Shown here: one piece after another, positions 1 through 10,243 of the stretch
Layout: each line of letters begins with the position of its first letter
How positions within the stretch are numbered: the first letter of the stretch is position 1
Assembly (NCBI RefSeq): GCF_000002595.2
Contig: NC_057005.1
Coordinates: forward strand, 530,281 to 594,280
Length of the DNA stretch: 64,000 bases
Direction: 5' to 3'
Source of the DNA: Chlamydomonas reinhardtii
Taxonomy: Eukaryota; Chlorophyta; Chlorophyceae; Chlamydomonadales; Chlamydomonadaceae
The notes under the pieces: model-generated
Told to the model about the DNA's origin: nothing
The model's database searches: none
Seen by the model: only the letters and a program-made list of their open reading frames with translations
Position numbers and translations under genes: made by a program

Positions 1-52
1 GTGTGTGTGTGTGTGTGTGTGTGCGTGTGCGTGTGCGTGCGTGCGTGCGTGC
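1..52. repeat. (GT)n / GTGC microsatellite at window edge
   Basis: An alternating GT run grades into GTGC units. It lies in the intron upstream of the first visible exon of the DUF819 gene, on the sense strand of that gene. Confidence 0.9.
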
Positions 53-247
53 GGAGTGGGCATCAGTGGCAGCCCGGAGCTTGGCAGAAGGGTGGGGGCG
101 CTGACTCGCAACGCCGCACCGTGTAAGCTGTCGGCAGCTATGCACCGTACGGTATGTGTTGATGCGGCTGTTCAACTGTCGAGCCGTCATACTTCCCTGC
201 CGCATCGGTGCCCCTCGGCGCATCCCCACCCACGCCCACGTTTGCAG

Positions 248-898
248 ATTTTCTACGCCACCATCGGCGCCTCCGCCAATGTGGGCCTGGTGGTGCAGAC
301 GGCGCCGGTGCTGTTCCTGTTCTCGCTCATTGCGCTGGGGGCGCACCTGGGCCTGCTGCTGGGGGTGGGGCGGCTGCTCGGCTTCAGCCTGCGGGACCTG
401 CTGATAGCCAGCAACGCCAACGTGGGAGGTGAGCAGGCGACCGGGGAACTGCGGGACTGGGAAGGTCAGGCGGCATGGCATGCGTGCTGGGTAGGAGCAG
501 TCAGGAGGGGCCTACGACCCCGGCATCGCCTGATCACCCGCCCCTGGTCCAGCTGTCTTGCTCATCCACCCACCCACCGCCCCGCCCTCGCTGCCTGCCT
601 GTTTCCACCACTTCTCACTTGTAACTCTAACACTCCGTTTTCCACTTGAACAGCCACCACCATCCACCGCCTCCCCTGATCCCCCTGCTTGTATCCTGTT
701 CCCACCGGTTTTAACCTTGCAACCCCCCGCCTCCCCCTGTCTGTGCCCACAGGCCCCTCCACTGTGGCGGGCATGGCCGCGGCCAAGGGCTGGACGTCCA
801 GTGTGGTGCCGGGCATCCTGACCTCCACACTGGGGTACGCCATTGGCACCTTCATGGGCATCGGGCTGGGCTACAGCGCGCTCAGGCACATTGCGTGA
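248..898 (+). CDS. DUF819 (YjcL-like) membrane protein, C-terminal exons only
   Basis: Two exons are visible: 248-428 (acceptor TTTGCAG, donor GAG|GTGAGC) and 753-898, ending at TGA 896-898. Phase 1 joins them through a split glycine codon. The peptide has two hydrophobic stretches around VLFLFSLIALGAHLGLLLG and a C-terminal GILTSTLGYAIGTFMGIGLG, separated by the NANVGGPSTVAGMAAAKGW motif. That motif is characteristic of the DUF819/YjcL family of multi-pass membrane proteins, whose biochemical role is not firmly established. Only about the last 108 residues are here; the rest of the gene lies left of the window. The family identity rests on the motif, and a transport role would be inference. 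I see no TGTAA signal in the first 700 bases after the stop. Confidence 0.8.
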
Positions 899-1629
899 GC
901 AGCATCGCGGAGCAGGAGGAGGAGGAGGAGGTGAGCAGGGCACGGCAGGGCATTTGGCAATGCCAGGGCACAGGGAACGGGGCTGGACCAGTATTGTGCA
1001 GCGATGCAGGTGACAGGACGTGGGAGTGTGTGAAAACAGGTGAAGGAAGTTGTGAAGTATATGCGATGCGTGTGGAGCTGTGAGAGTCGAGAGTAGATGT
1101 TGGAATGTGGGAATGGGTTTGCATTGCAACTCATAGAGGAGAAACGGGTTGGTAGGCTGGTACGCAGCTGGCGGCGAATGGAGGTGCTTGCGGGCGGGCG
1201 AAACCACAGCAGCTACACCCAGAGACTGGCTGGGCACGAGGTGATGCAAGCGAGGTATGCTGTACATAGTTTGCAATGTTCGTCTTGGTACATCAATCGG
1301 CACTTTGGTATTCAACCTGACAACCCTGCGTAATGGCTCCCACACACCTTTCCGGCAAAGGCAACATACGGTATCAGCCGTCCAGCAGCTCCGTCGCCGA
1401 CTACGCCAGCAGCTCACTCCTACTCGTCGTCGCGCTCGACACTGACACAACCTTACATCCTGCGTCCTGGAACCCGGCGCTCCGGCACACCCTCACTCTC
1501 AGCTGTGCCCCACGGATGTCCCCAGCGCCCGCCTTGACCACGCAATACACAAAGCATCTTGACCAACTCCTCCTGCTCACAAAACTACCTTACGTCCACC
1601 ACAAACACGCTAGCGTGGTGGCGTTGCCA
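899..1629. other. Convergent 3' flanks
   Basis: This 731-base stretch separates the DUF819 gene from the convergent gene ending at 1630. The only recognisable signal is TTACA at 1453-1457, which is TGTAA on the minus strand. Short open frames here show no family motif and look like chance. Confidence 0.6.
1453..1457 (-). terminator. Polyadenylation signal TGTAA (minus strand)
   Basis: TGTAA on the minus strand, 173 bases past the stop of the 1630-3053 gene. TGTAA is the usual volvocine polyadenylation signal. Confidence 0.6.
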
Positions 1630-3053
1630 TTATTTCCCCTTGGCTGCTCGCCCCGCCCCGGCCCCAGACCCGAACATGGCGGACGGGCCGCTGGGGCCGC
1701 CGCCCTCCGCCCCCGACGGCGACACCGGGTTGCCGAGCAGCCGCTGCATCAGCTCCTCATCCGCCTTCTCGCCCACGCCGCTGTTGCTGTCCGCCGGCAC
1801 AGGTGCCCGCTGCGCACCCGCCGCCCTTGACCCTAGCCGCCCTGCCGCCCTGCCGCTGCCGCTAGCCGCCGCCGCCGCGGCTGCTGCCCCTGCAGGCCCG
1901 GCTGCCGCTTGCGACGCATGAGCGAAGCCAGGGCCGGGTGCTGAGGCTGACGCCGAGGTGGGTTCCGACACGTACTTGGCGCCCGACAGGCCGCCGCGCA
2001 CCCACCAGGCGGGAGCGCGCGCGAAGGCGTACTGGTGTCCAAAGGTGGCCACCTTGCCCACCACCGGCAGGCAGTTGAACTCCATGAGCGTCAGCAGCTT
2101 GGTGCGGTCCGCGCCGTAGCTGTGCGAGGAGTGCGTGTGGGCGGGCGGCAGGGGGGACACACAGATGGGCGTCAGGGGGGGAAACAGGCGAGTGGAAGGT
2201 GCCATGTGTACCGTACGGTATACAGTTTGGTAGGCAGCGTCGCGCTGTGTTATTTGGTGAGTCGCGCCGCACCAAGACGCGGGCTCTGCGGCACCACCCA
2301 AGACTACTCCACACAGTCCCCCATGTGCCGTCACACACGCCACTCTGTGATGCACTCACGTGCTGACGTAGGGTGCCAGGTCCAGCTCCCGGCCCTCCTG
2401 CGCCGCAGCGGTGCGGGCCTCCAGGATCTCCTTGAGCACGTACGACTGCAGCCGCCCCGGCTGGTCGTCCGCGGAGGGCGACTGGCGCCGCGGCGCGGCT
2501 GAGGGTGCCTTCAGCGTGGCGCGTGGCCGTGCGGGCGGCATAGCCGGCGTGGCGCGGCCGCTGGTTGATGCCTGCGTGCGTCACGAGGGCGGGGGAGGAG
2601 GGCCAGACGCGTCACGCACGAGCGCCCACCGTTCTTCCGCAAGTCCGCCCCGGGCCCAAGGCCTCACCCCACGGCCATGCACTAAATCCCGTTTCCATGT
2701 CACATGACAACCAGTTTGCTGCAACGCTTTTTACCTCAGCGGGTGCGTCGGGTGACAAATCCCTGCCCTCGATGGCTCCGCCCAGCTTGTTCAGTAGCTG
2801 ATCCAAGGATGTGTCCTTTGTGTTCATTTCTTCCATGCTGAGAAGCTCCTTCATGCGTGCCTGGTCTTGCGCAGCGAGCCGGTTCAGCGCATCTGCACAC
2901 ACAAGGCAGAATCAGCTGGATTCAGAGCGCATACAATTAGGAAATATGGCAGCTCGTCGCACCTAATTCGGCTGGGCTCAAAGGTTGGAGCCTGCGTGCT
3001 GGCAAAGCTCGCTGCGCAAGCTGCCTCGCACTCGATGAAATTGAGGCACCCAT
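1630..3053 (-). CDS. Unrecognised 316-aa protein
   Basis: Four exons, 5' to 3': 3053-2963, 2892-2735, 2571-2360, 2119-1630. All junctions are GT-AG with matching phases (1, 0, 2), and the total is 951 nt. I do not recognise the family. The N-terminus is MGASISSSARQLAQRALPAR: either an N-myristoylation site (G2, S6) or a basic amphipathic targeting peptide is possible. Residues about 28-75 are helical and charged (NRLAAQDQARMKELL, then LDQLLNKLGGAIEG). A proline/serine linker follows. The best-conserved-looking block starts at RLQSYVLKEILEAR and runs through YGADRTKLLTLMEFNCLPVV to APAWWVRGGL. The last 100 residues are alanine-rich and probably disordered. It is divergent with the zinc-finger/EEP gene. 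The gene model is firm; the function is unknown. Confidence 0.75.
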
Positions 3054-3276
3054 AATGTCAACAATACTTGAAGGAAATATAGGGTTGGAGGAAGCCCTGC
3101 GTGACAGGAGACAGCTCGCGACGCATCGGAGACGACCCTTGCAATTCCCTTTCGTGGTTCGTCCGCTGCGCACGCCTGCGCCGCTGCACAACGCCAGTCC
3201 AATAATGTAAATACACTTGCAGCTATCATCTTAGGCGAGGACGACGGTCGGGGGGGCAGAGAGCGCTTGAAGCGGA
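3054..3276. promoter_or_regulatory. Shared divergent promoter region (223 bp)
   Basis: This is all the sequence between the ATG of the minus-strand 316-aa gene (3053) and the ATG of the plus-strand zinc-finger/EEP gene (3277), so both 5' UTRs and promoters must fit here. No clear TATA box is visible. The assignment is by position only. Confidence 0.5.
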
Positions 3277-6200
3277 ATGCCTAGAAGCGCCACCTCGCAG
3301 CCCTGCCCGTTATGCGCTGGGCACCTAGATATCTTATGCTCCAACGCTCGCGGGCGCGAAGAGCAGCTGGCAACGCACCTCGAGCGGGCGCACCTTGCGC
3401 CTTGCTTCGAGGGGCCTGGACCAGCTCGCCCCTGGCGGTGTCCCATATGCAACGACAAGCGCCGCTCGTACGGGAAAAGCTTGGGGTTGGCTCAACACTT
3501 CCTCAAAGTCCACGCAGCTGCTAGCAGTGCCCCAGGCCCACCAAGGCCCCCCATCGCTGGGGCCGCCACCGGCACCACCACCACCTCCCAGCCAGGAGCG
3601 GCGTCCGATGATGCACGACTGCCCCAAGCCACCCTGCAAGCAGCGGTAAAGTCCGGAGCCTTGCTGGAACCGCCACGCCTGCCATGGTTGCCACGGCCTA
3701 CCTCAACGTCACGTGCTCCAGGTGAGCCTCTCTGCGCGTTGCGCCTCGAGCAAACACGACAGGCTGTACTTCCTGTCTCAGCTCAATGCTGGGCCTCTCT
3801 TCGCCTCCCTGGCCTCCGCAGCCTCTGTGCTGCTGGCCTCCTGGAACCTGGAGCACTTCAGCCTGATGGCCGCTGAAAGCAGCCTGGCAGCACGCAAGGT
3901 GAGCGGGTGGAGGGGTAGCCGGGGAGGCATCCGAATGCGGCTGAAGCAAACCGCCGGCAATGAGAATCGTGCGAGCATGCCGGGCCACTTGCAAGCATAG
4001 CGTACCATGTGCGCCGGGTTGTGCATGCCTCGCATCATCACCTGCCGTGTCGCCACAGCAAATTGCGTCCTAACCCCCCTTGCGTTTGTGGCCCGGTCCC
4101 TGTGCCCCAGGTCGCCAACGTGTGTGCCACGTTGCGACAACTGTGTGCGGCGGAGGGCGGCGGCTGCGCGGTGGTGGTGGCGCTGCAGGAGGTGTTCAGT
4201 GCGGAAGCGGTTAATTTCATGACTGCATACCTCAACGAGCGCGAGAAGCCAGCGGCGGCCGCGGCGGCGGGTGCTGCCGTGGTTGGCACGGCCGCCGGTG
4301 GAGAAGGTGGAGGAGGTGAAGGCCGGCGCACGTGGCACTGCGTCACCTCTGAGTGAGTGGATGTGGGCGCTATGTTGCTGGCTGGGTTCAGCCTGGGCGC
4401 AGCGAACGACGCCCCAGGGTCTTGATACGGCTGCACATGCACGCGCGTGCTTGTCACTTCCCTTCCACACACAGGCCGCTGGGCAACAACGCCGAGCGGG
4501 CCGCGTTCCTGTGGAGCGGCCCGCCCAGCCCCAGCCCCGGCGCAAACCCGCCACCGCCGTCCGGCGCGGGGCGCTGGCTGCCGCGCTGGCTGCCGTGCGG
4601 GCGGCCCGCCGCCCGGCCGCCGCCTGCGCCGCTTTTCGCCGACCCCGAACACAGCTTTCGGCTGTTGCGGGAGGAGGGCATGAAGACGGTGCGGAGGGTG
4701 GGAGATTATGCGGACTCGGCCCATGGGGAGGGGTTTCGGTCGCCAATCTGCCGTGTTTCGGCCAACTAAACTATAGTAGTGAAGGCGCCCCCGCATCGCC
4801 AACCTGAGCTGACCGACTCGGCAATCTTGAGGTGCCGGCTCGGCAATCCCAATGTGCCAGGGGGGTTTCGGCGATCCAATGCGCTGACCCGGCAACCTGG
4901 GATGCCGAAGTGGGGGGGCTTCGGCCACCTAGCTTGCCGAAGCCGCCTCCCACTCCAGCCCAAAGATTGCCGGACCGGGCGGCTTTGGCTCTCAAATGAC
5001 CATAGGTTTCGGCAATCTAGGCGATTTCCACCCTCCTGACGGTGCTGGTGCAGGGTGGGGCGTAATGCAGGCCGCGGGGCCGTTATGTGGTCGCCAACAG
5101 TTGAAGCGGCCCCCGTTTGGACGGGCTTACAGACAACACTTTGCGTTTACTTGTTTGCCTCGGGCACATGGGCACCCCCAACTCGTCCACCACCCACGGG
5201 GCCTTGCAGGTGCTACGCGGGCGGCAAGAGCAGGTGGCTGAGGGCCGCTTCATCCGGAGCCCCTTCTTCGGACTGTTCAGGTGCGGCAGGGCAGCGGCGC
5301 CGTCGCCCGCGCATACAGCAGAGACACCCGCGCACGCCAGCGCCCCCACCTCCGCCAGCCCTCAGGCCCCCTCACACACATCGACACGTGTGCCTGCTGC
5401 CCGCTGGCCCGCCCCCACCTGTCATGCGTCTTCGTGTCTCTGTTTCTTACTGGGAAAGGTGAAAACAGCCCCCCTTCCTCCCGCCCCCCCCGCGCCACAC
5501 ACAGGGTGGGCTGGGCCAACCTGCTGGTGCTCAATGTGCACCTAGCGGCGGACCCAGCTGCAGCACGTGAGTAGAGGCCGGCGGGAAGCACATATCACCA
5601 TTGCGCTTCAAAGTGCACGTGCAATTTGGGCGGCTTGTGCGCAGCAGTGGCGTTCTTCTTATACAACCACAGACACGTGTTGCATGCCATCAAACCTGGC
5701 ATCACTCTGCGCTCCTCCCCGCCGCCCCGTTTCAGGCTCGGAGGTGGCCGCCCTGAACCGCCTGGCCGCAGCCATAGAGGCCCCCAACTGCCGCCTGCTG
5801 CGCCGCCGCCTGCTCGGGGGCCTGCTGCGCGGCCGCCGCCGCCGCGGCCTGGTTGCCATTGCCGGCGACTTCAACTGCTCGCCTCCGGGTCGGCCGGTTG
5901 CGCCCACTGTGCGGCCGCCCGCCTGCGCTGTGGCCGGCGGCGGCAGTCAGCCGGAGGCGGACACACGAGCGGGCGCTGAGGCGGGTGGAGTTGCGGCGGA
6001 TGCCGCGGCTGTGGAGGTCAGTGTGCACGTGAGCCGTGGAGCGCTGCCTGCACCGGGGCCTCCTGCGCAGGCAGCGCCCATAGCGGCAGCAAGGGCAGGC
6101 AAAGCGGCCGCAGCAGGGGAGAACGGGTGGGACACGCTGTCCAGCAAGGGCTGGGTGAATGTCCTGGCGGCTGCCGACGGCGCCACTGCAGCAGGGCCGG

Positions 6201-6598
6201 GGGCAGGCGCAGCTAGCAGCGGTAACGCTGGCGGCGGCAAGTCGCAGGCGGCGGCCCCGCTGCCGGCAACTAATTGGAGGGCCAAGCAGCCGCGGGCTTT
6301 GGATGCCATATGTGTGCGGGCGGATGACGTGGCAGAGGGGGTGGGCGCGTCACAGAGGCAAGGCAGTGGCTGTGCCTGTGCAGGCAGCAGCTGTAGCAGC
6401 AGCGGTGGCAGCCGTGGCGGGAAGGGCAGGGCGGTGGTCACGGGGCGCGGCGTGTGCGCCCCGCCGCCCTACGTGGACCCGCAGCAGCCGGCCGTGTACC
6501 CCAACCACCTGCTGTGTTGGGTGCGGCTGGACCTGACGCCGCTGCAGCAGGCCCCGGGCAAGCCGCGGGCGCTCCTGGCGCCAGCCCGGCTAGGGTAG
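3277..6598 (+). CDS. C2H2 zinc-finger + endonuclease/exonuclease/phosphatase (EEP) protein
   Basis: Preferred model, 665 aa in seven exons: 3277-3645, 3722-3898, 4111-4352, 4475-4688, 5210-5280, 5505-5566, 5736-6598. Two zinc fingers lie at the N-terminus: C10/C13...H34/H39 and C55/C58...H74/H79. A DNase I-like EEP domain follows, with its motifs in order: SWNLEHF (metal-binding Asn), LQEVF (catalytic Glu), NNAERAAFLW, VLNVHLA, GDFNCSP and PRALDAI. The last motif, normally S-D-H, reads YPNHLLCWVRL: His is kept but the preceding Asp is Asn. Family knowledge suggests a Mg-dependent phosphodiesterase or nuclease; substrate and location are unknown. An alanine/glycine-rich insertion separates the last two motifs. 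An alternative first junction (donor after 3721, acceptor before 3822) is also phase-compatible and drops a short linker. An intron repeat occupies 4733-5023. Confidence 0.8.
4733..5023. repeat. Cluster of CGGCA...TGCCG mini-hairpins in an EEP-gene intron
   Basis: Degenerate copies of CGGCAATC recur every 20-35 bases. Several form short stem-loops: 4819-4837, 4841-4858, 4890-4907, and a 9-bp perfect stem GGCTTCGGC / GCCGAAGCC at 4917-4925 and 4936-4944. The block is bounded by two similar GTTTCGG...CAATCT stretches. It lies wholly inside the 4689-5209 intron. Confidence 0.6.
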
Positions 6599-6820
6599 TG
6601 GCAGTCTGCAGTGGCGGCAGGGCCTGGACACGCCTGTTGGGCGGCAATGGCGCGGGCCTGCCTGCGACCCGTGTGCCTGGCGCCGATGGGATGGAGTAGG
6701 GGAGCAGGGAAGCAGTGGCAGGGAGGCAGGGTGGGGGGAGGTACCTAGGCAACGGTGCTCAGGCCAGGCGTAGGCGGGCGGGCACAGATATGGTAAACGC
6801 GCATGCCTTCTGGTAACTAT

Positions 6821-6850
6821 TGTAAGACGGCAATGGACCAACGGCTGTAA
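6821..6850 (+). terminator. Polyadenylation signals TGTAA (two copies)
   Basis: TGTAA occurs at 6821-6825 and 6846-6850, about 225-250 bases after the TAG of the zinc-finger/EEP gene. Either would fit a volvocine 3' UTR. Confidence 0.6.
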
Positions 6851-8192
6851 CAAGACTGAGTTGGGTACACGAATATAGGGGCGCTGTTGCTTGTGCCTTC
6901 GTGTGTGGGTGCAGATCCCCCCTTCCGCCGAGTACAAATCCCTCCCCCCCCTTCCGCCATATGGGCCTGTGTCGTCCATGCATATGTGAATCCTGTGTGA
7001 ATCCAGCGTACGCGTCCCCATGCTAGCACAAGACCAGCAACCGTGGACGGTGACGAGGGGTTGCGCACCAAGGCGACGCGCGACGAGTCGATGCGTGCTG
7101 TTTGCAGAGCCGCATGGCCCCCGGGCCCTTCATCGTGCAGGTGCAGGTGCGTGCTGAGGGTTGACCTGACTCCGTGTCCGTACGACTGGCTGAACTGGCT
7201 GGCTGGCAAGCTGGATGTGCGCTGAAGCTCCCCCTTGCCCTGACCCGCCCGACTGCTACCGTCCCAGTCCATGTACGCTTTACGCCCATCACCTAACGCT
7301 GCTGCGATCGCAAGAACCGACGGCACGAGAGCCTGTTGCCTGTCGTGCTGCACCCTCGCCCTGCCCCGCTGTGTCCCAGTCGCCTCCTCCGCCCGAAAGC
7401 CCCAGCTGCCTTCACCCCTTCCCCAAGACACGCGCGACCTTGCCATGCTCATTTGCCTGTTACTCTTCTTCGAGGCACGCCTGCGACGGGCGTGCAAAAT
7501 CCTTGCACCTCAATCCTCCACTGCAACTGCCATCACTTCCACCTCATGCGCTCATAGCTCGTTCTGCGCCACCTGCTCCCCAATCCTGCTCAACCGCAAA
7601 AAAAGAAACACGTTGCGGCCTTGGTATCATGCGTGTCCGAAGTGGCCTTCCGCACCTCCATGTCCCAGCTCAGTCAGTATTGCACAGAGTCACACACATC
7701 TAAACTGTGGTGTCACACACGAGGTCACTTCAATGCTGTCAGAACTGTCAGATGGCCCTTGTCTGCTGCTTGCCTTACTTCGGCAACTTGCGTTAACAGT
7801 CAATCATTGACACACACAAACGTGGGTAAACGGGGGTGGCCAAGCCCCGAACTAGACTAGTGCTCACCATGTGCGCACAGCAGACGCGACATGTGTGCAA
7901 TCACCCACGCACCACCTTGTGCCGTGAGCCGTATGCTTCAATACCTACCCCTAACCCCCCGCGCCCCACCAGGCATCCCGACTCCGGAACCCGGTATTCC
8001 CACGCGCCCATCAATGCGAACCAAGCGCACATACAGCCATGGCGGCGGTCGCTGCTGCTCCGCTAGATGCGCGCAGCCTGACAGCAGAGGAGCAGAGGCT
8101 GCGGCGCCATGCATCGCCGCCGCCAAGCCCCTGCCCGCCGCACACCGCCACTCTGCAGTTGCATGCGCTGCCTGGCCCAGCCCGTGAGACGC
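6851..8192. other. Convergent 3' flanks, no gene seen
   Basis: This 1.3-kb stretch lies between the EEP gene's 3' end and the fibrillarin stop. Several open frames of 60-230 codons exist on both strands, but none shows a motif, domain or splice pattern. No tRNA-like T-arm or TGTAA on the minus strand was found. The fibrillarin 3' UTR must occupy part of the right half. Confidence 0.5.
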
Positions 8193-9140
8193 TTACTCCT
8201 TCTTCTTGCCGGCGGGGCGGTAGACGCCCACGACCATGGCGTGGTCGCGCTCGTAGGGCTCCAGCGTCACCTGCTCCTTGGGTTTGAGCTGCATCTCCTG
8301 CAGCTTCTTGACCTCGCGCGCGAACACGGCCTCCGGGGGCGCCGTGGAGTCAATGCAGCTGGCCTTGATGGAGATGACGAAGTTGCCGCCGTTCTTGAGG
8401 AAGTACTGGGCGTTGTGGCCCACGATACGGGCCTGGTCCGGCTGGGCGACATCGGCGAAGACGACATCCACCATGGGCACCAGCATGCGGTACTTCTGCG
8501 GGTGGCGAGCATCCTCAATGATGGGGATGACGTTTGGCCGCTGCTTAGCCATGTTCACCAGGTCGCGACCGCTGCGATGCGAGAACTCGACGGCGTAGAC
8601 GGCGCCCTCGGGGCCGACCAGGTCCGAGCAGTGCGAAACACTGGTGCCAGACGCAGCGCCCAGGTACAGAAGCTTGCTGCCGGGCTTGACGTAAATGTTG
8701 TCGACACCAGCCAGAATGGAGGCAGCCAACTTGGAACGGAAGGGGTTCCAGACGCGGTACTCAACCTTCTCGCCGTCGTTCTCCACAGCAATGCGCTTCT
8801 CGCCATAAACGCTAACACCGGGCACCAGGTTACGGGTGACCAGAGCGTCCTCCTTGCCGCGAGCGATGAAAACTCCGTCATGTCGGTGCTGCTCGATAAT
8901 TGCCTTCGCGCCGCCCTTCATGCCACCGCGGCCGCCACCGCGGCCACCACCACGGGCTCCACCGCGCTTGGCAACACCACCGCGGGCGCCGAAGCCACCA
9001 CCGCGGCCACCGCCGCGGCCGCCTCCCCGGCCGCCACCGAAGCCACCTCGGCCGCCGTCTCCGCGACCGCGACCACCGCCGCGACCACCGAAGCCACCGC
9101 CACGTCCACCACGGCCACCACCGCGGTCACCGAAGCCCAT
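8193..9140 (-). CDS. FBL: Fibrillarin, box C/D snoRNP 2'-O-methyltransferase
   Basis: A single open exon of 315 aa, the usual length for the family. Residues 1 to about 83 form a glycine/arginine-rich (GAR) domain of RGG repeats. The N-terminal fibrillarin domain follows ([35 protein letters not shown]). The AdoMet-binding fold comes next ([59 protein letters not shown]), and the C-terminus is [10 protein letters not shown]. Known role: guide-RNA-directed 2'-O-methylation of pre-rRNA in the nucleolus, in complex with Nop56/Nop58 and the L7Ae-type protein. The lack of introns is notable beside genes with up to 41 exons. Its start ATGGGC at 9140 follows an A-rich leader. Identity is certain. 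Confidence 0.98.
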   Translation of the reverse strand: MGFGDRGGGRGGRGGGFGGRGGGRGRGDGGRGGFGGGRGGGRGGGRGGGFGARGGVAKRGGARGGGRGGGRGGMKGGAKAIIEQHRHDGVFIARGKEDALVTRNLVPGVSVYGEKRIAVENDGEKVEYRVWNPFRSKLAASILAGVDNIYVKPGSKLLYLGAASGTSVSHCSDLVGPEGAVYAVEFSHRSGRDLVNMAKQRPNVIPIIEDARHPQKYRMLVPMVDVVFADVAQPDQARIVGHNAQYFLKNGGNFVISIKASCIDSTAPPEAVFAREVKKLQEMQLKPKEQVTLEPYERDHAMVVGVYRPAGKKKE

Positions 9141-10243
9141 GTTGCTAGGTTGCGGAAGAACTCAAGTGCTTACTGTAGAGAATGGGGTTTATTTTCTCGT
9201 GAATAGCACAACTGAATGACTTGTAATGTCAGTGGCAAACCTCTATTATAACGAATGGGTTGGGCGTTGAGCGCCCGAAGTATAAGCGACGGATGGCTGA
9301 AGGAAAGTCTAGTGCATTGAGTCGGCTGCATGGGGGCTGGCTGCCGCCGCCTGCTGTTAAATTGTCGACGCCATCCAACCTCTATGATATTAAGCATTCC
9401 TCGCATTCTGCTGTTACATGGGCCCTCGACGATGCTCGGCGGCTCAATGGTTGGCCTTTCGGGGTCGAATTGCCCTTGTCGACAAGCCGTTTCAGTCCTG
9501 AAGCAGCATACGCATGTGCATAGAGTAAACGCACACGCAAGGAGTCTCACTGCTGGCGCTGTCTCGGCCCCTGGACTGCCACGCCTGGCACCCTCGCACT
9601 CGCAGGCGCGCCTGCACCCTCTCCCCGAGTTCTCGCGCAGATCCCCATCCTAGCTCCCAGGTGCCTGCGTCCTGCCTTGCAAAATCCTCCTTCATTCCAT
9701 GCGGGACGCTTGCTTTTCTGTCGCCCGCTGGCGGGCCCTCGGCGACTCGCATGTGAGCAGTGGTTACACACCAAGTTCCCGGGTGCCGCTCTGTGCGTGA
9801 AGCAATTGCACATGCCTCACCCCTTGCTCCACAACTTGCATGCGCATCGTTGCCTTGAAAGTTCAGCGATCTCTTCTGAAGCCATGCTCCCGAGACCCGG
9901 ATCCACATGTACTCCGCCTCCACGAGTCCACGCCAGCCAGCAAGCAAGCGTCACCGGCCGCACACACGAACGTCGCAATACACCCCCAACCTCGCGGCCA
10001 TTCTTCGCAGTTAGTATCCCGTCTCCCAGCACCCCAGCAGCGCAACGCCTGGCATTGCCAGCTGCCGCCGCCTTGACCCCTGCCCCGGTGCACCCCAGCT
10101 CCAAGCCCCAACACATCCATCCTCCTCCTCCTGCGCCACCGTCACGGCACACCGCTCGCGCAGCACTGCAGCACCTCAGCTGCCCCCCTCCGGTCACCTC
10201 TCGAGTCCTCAGCCCATCCGCCCTCATCACATTGCAGAGCTTC
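9141..10243. other. Fibrillarin promoter and HDH 3' UTR
   Basis: The stretch holds the upstream region of fibrillarin, with a weak TATA-like TTATAATAG on the minus strand near 9243-9251. It also holds the 3' UTR of histidinol dehydrogenase, with TGTAA on the minus strand at 9764-9768. No other gene is supported. Confidence 0.5.
9764..9768 (-). terminator. Polyadenylation signal TGTAA (minus strand)
   Basis: TGTAA on the minus strand, about 476 bases past the HDH stop at 10244. It is the nearest copy and fits a typical algal 3' UTR length. Confidence 0.55.

Noticed and set aside
3646-3821. Alternative junction 3721 to 3822 in the zinc-finger/EEP gene
   Set aside because: It is phase-compatible and cannot be excluded. 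It was put second because the preferred model keeps the coding-like stretch 3722-3821 just before SWNLEHF.
7023-7810. Several 60-180-codon frames between the EEP gene and fibrillarin
   Set aside because: They overlap one another on both strands without motifs; there is no start context or intron structure.
8109-9206. 365-codon plus-strand frame over fibrillarin
   Set aside because: It is an alanine/threonine artefact of the GAR-domain codons read backwards; fibrillarin on the minus strand is unmistakable.
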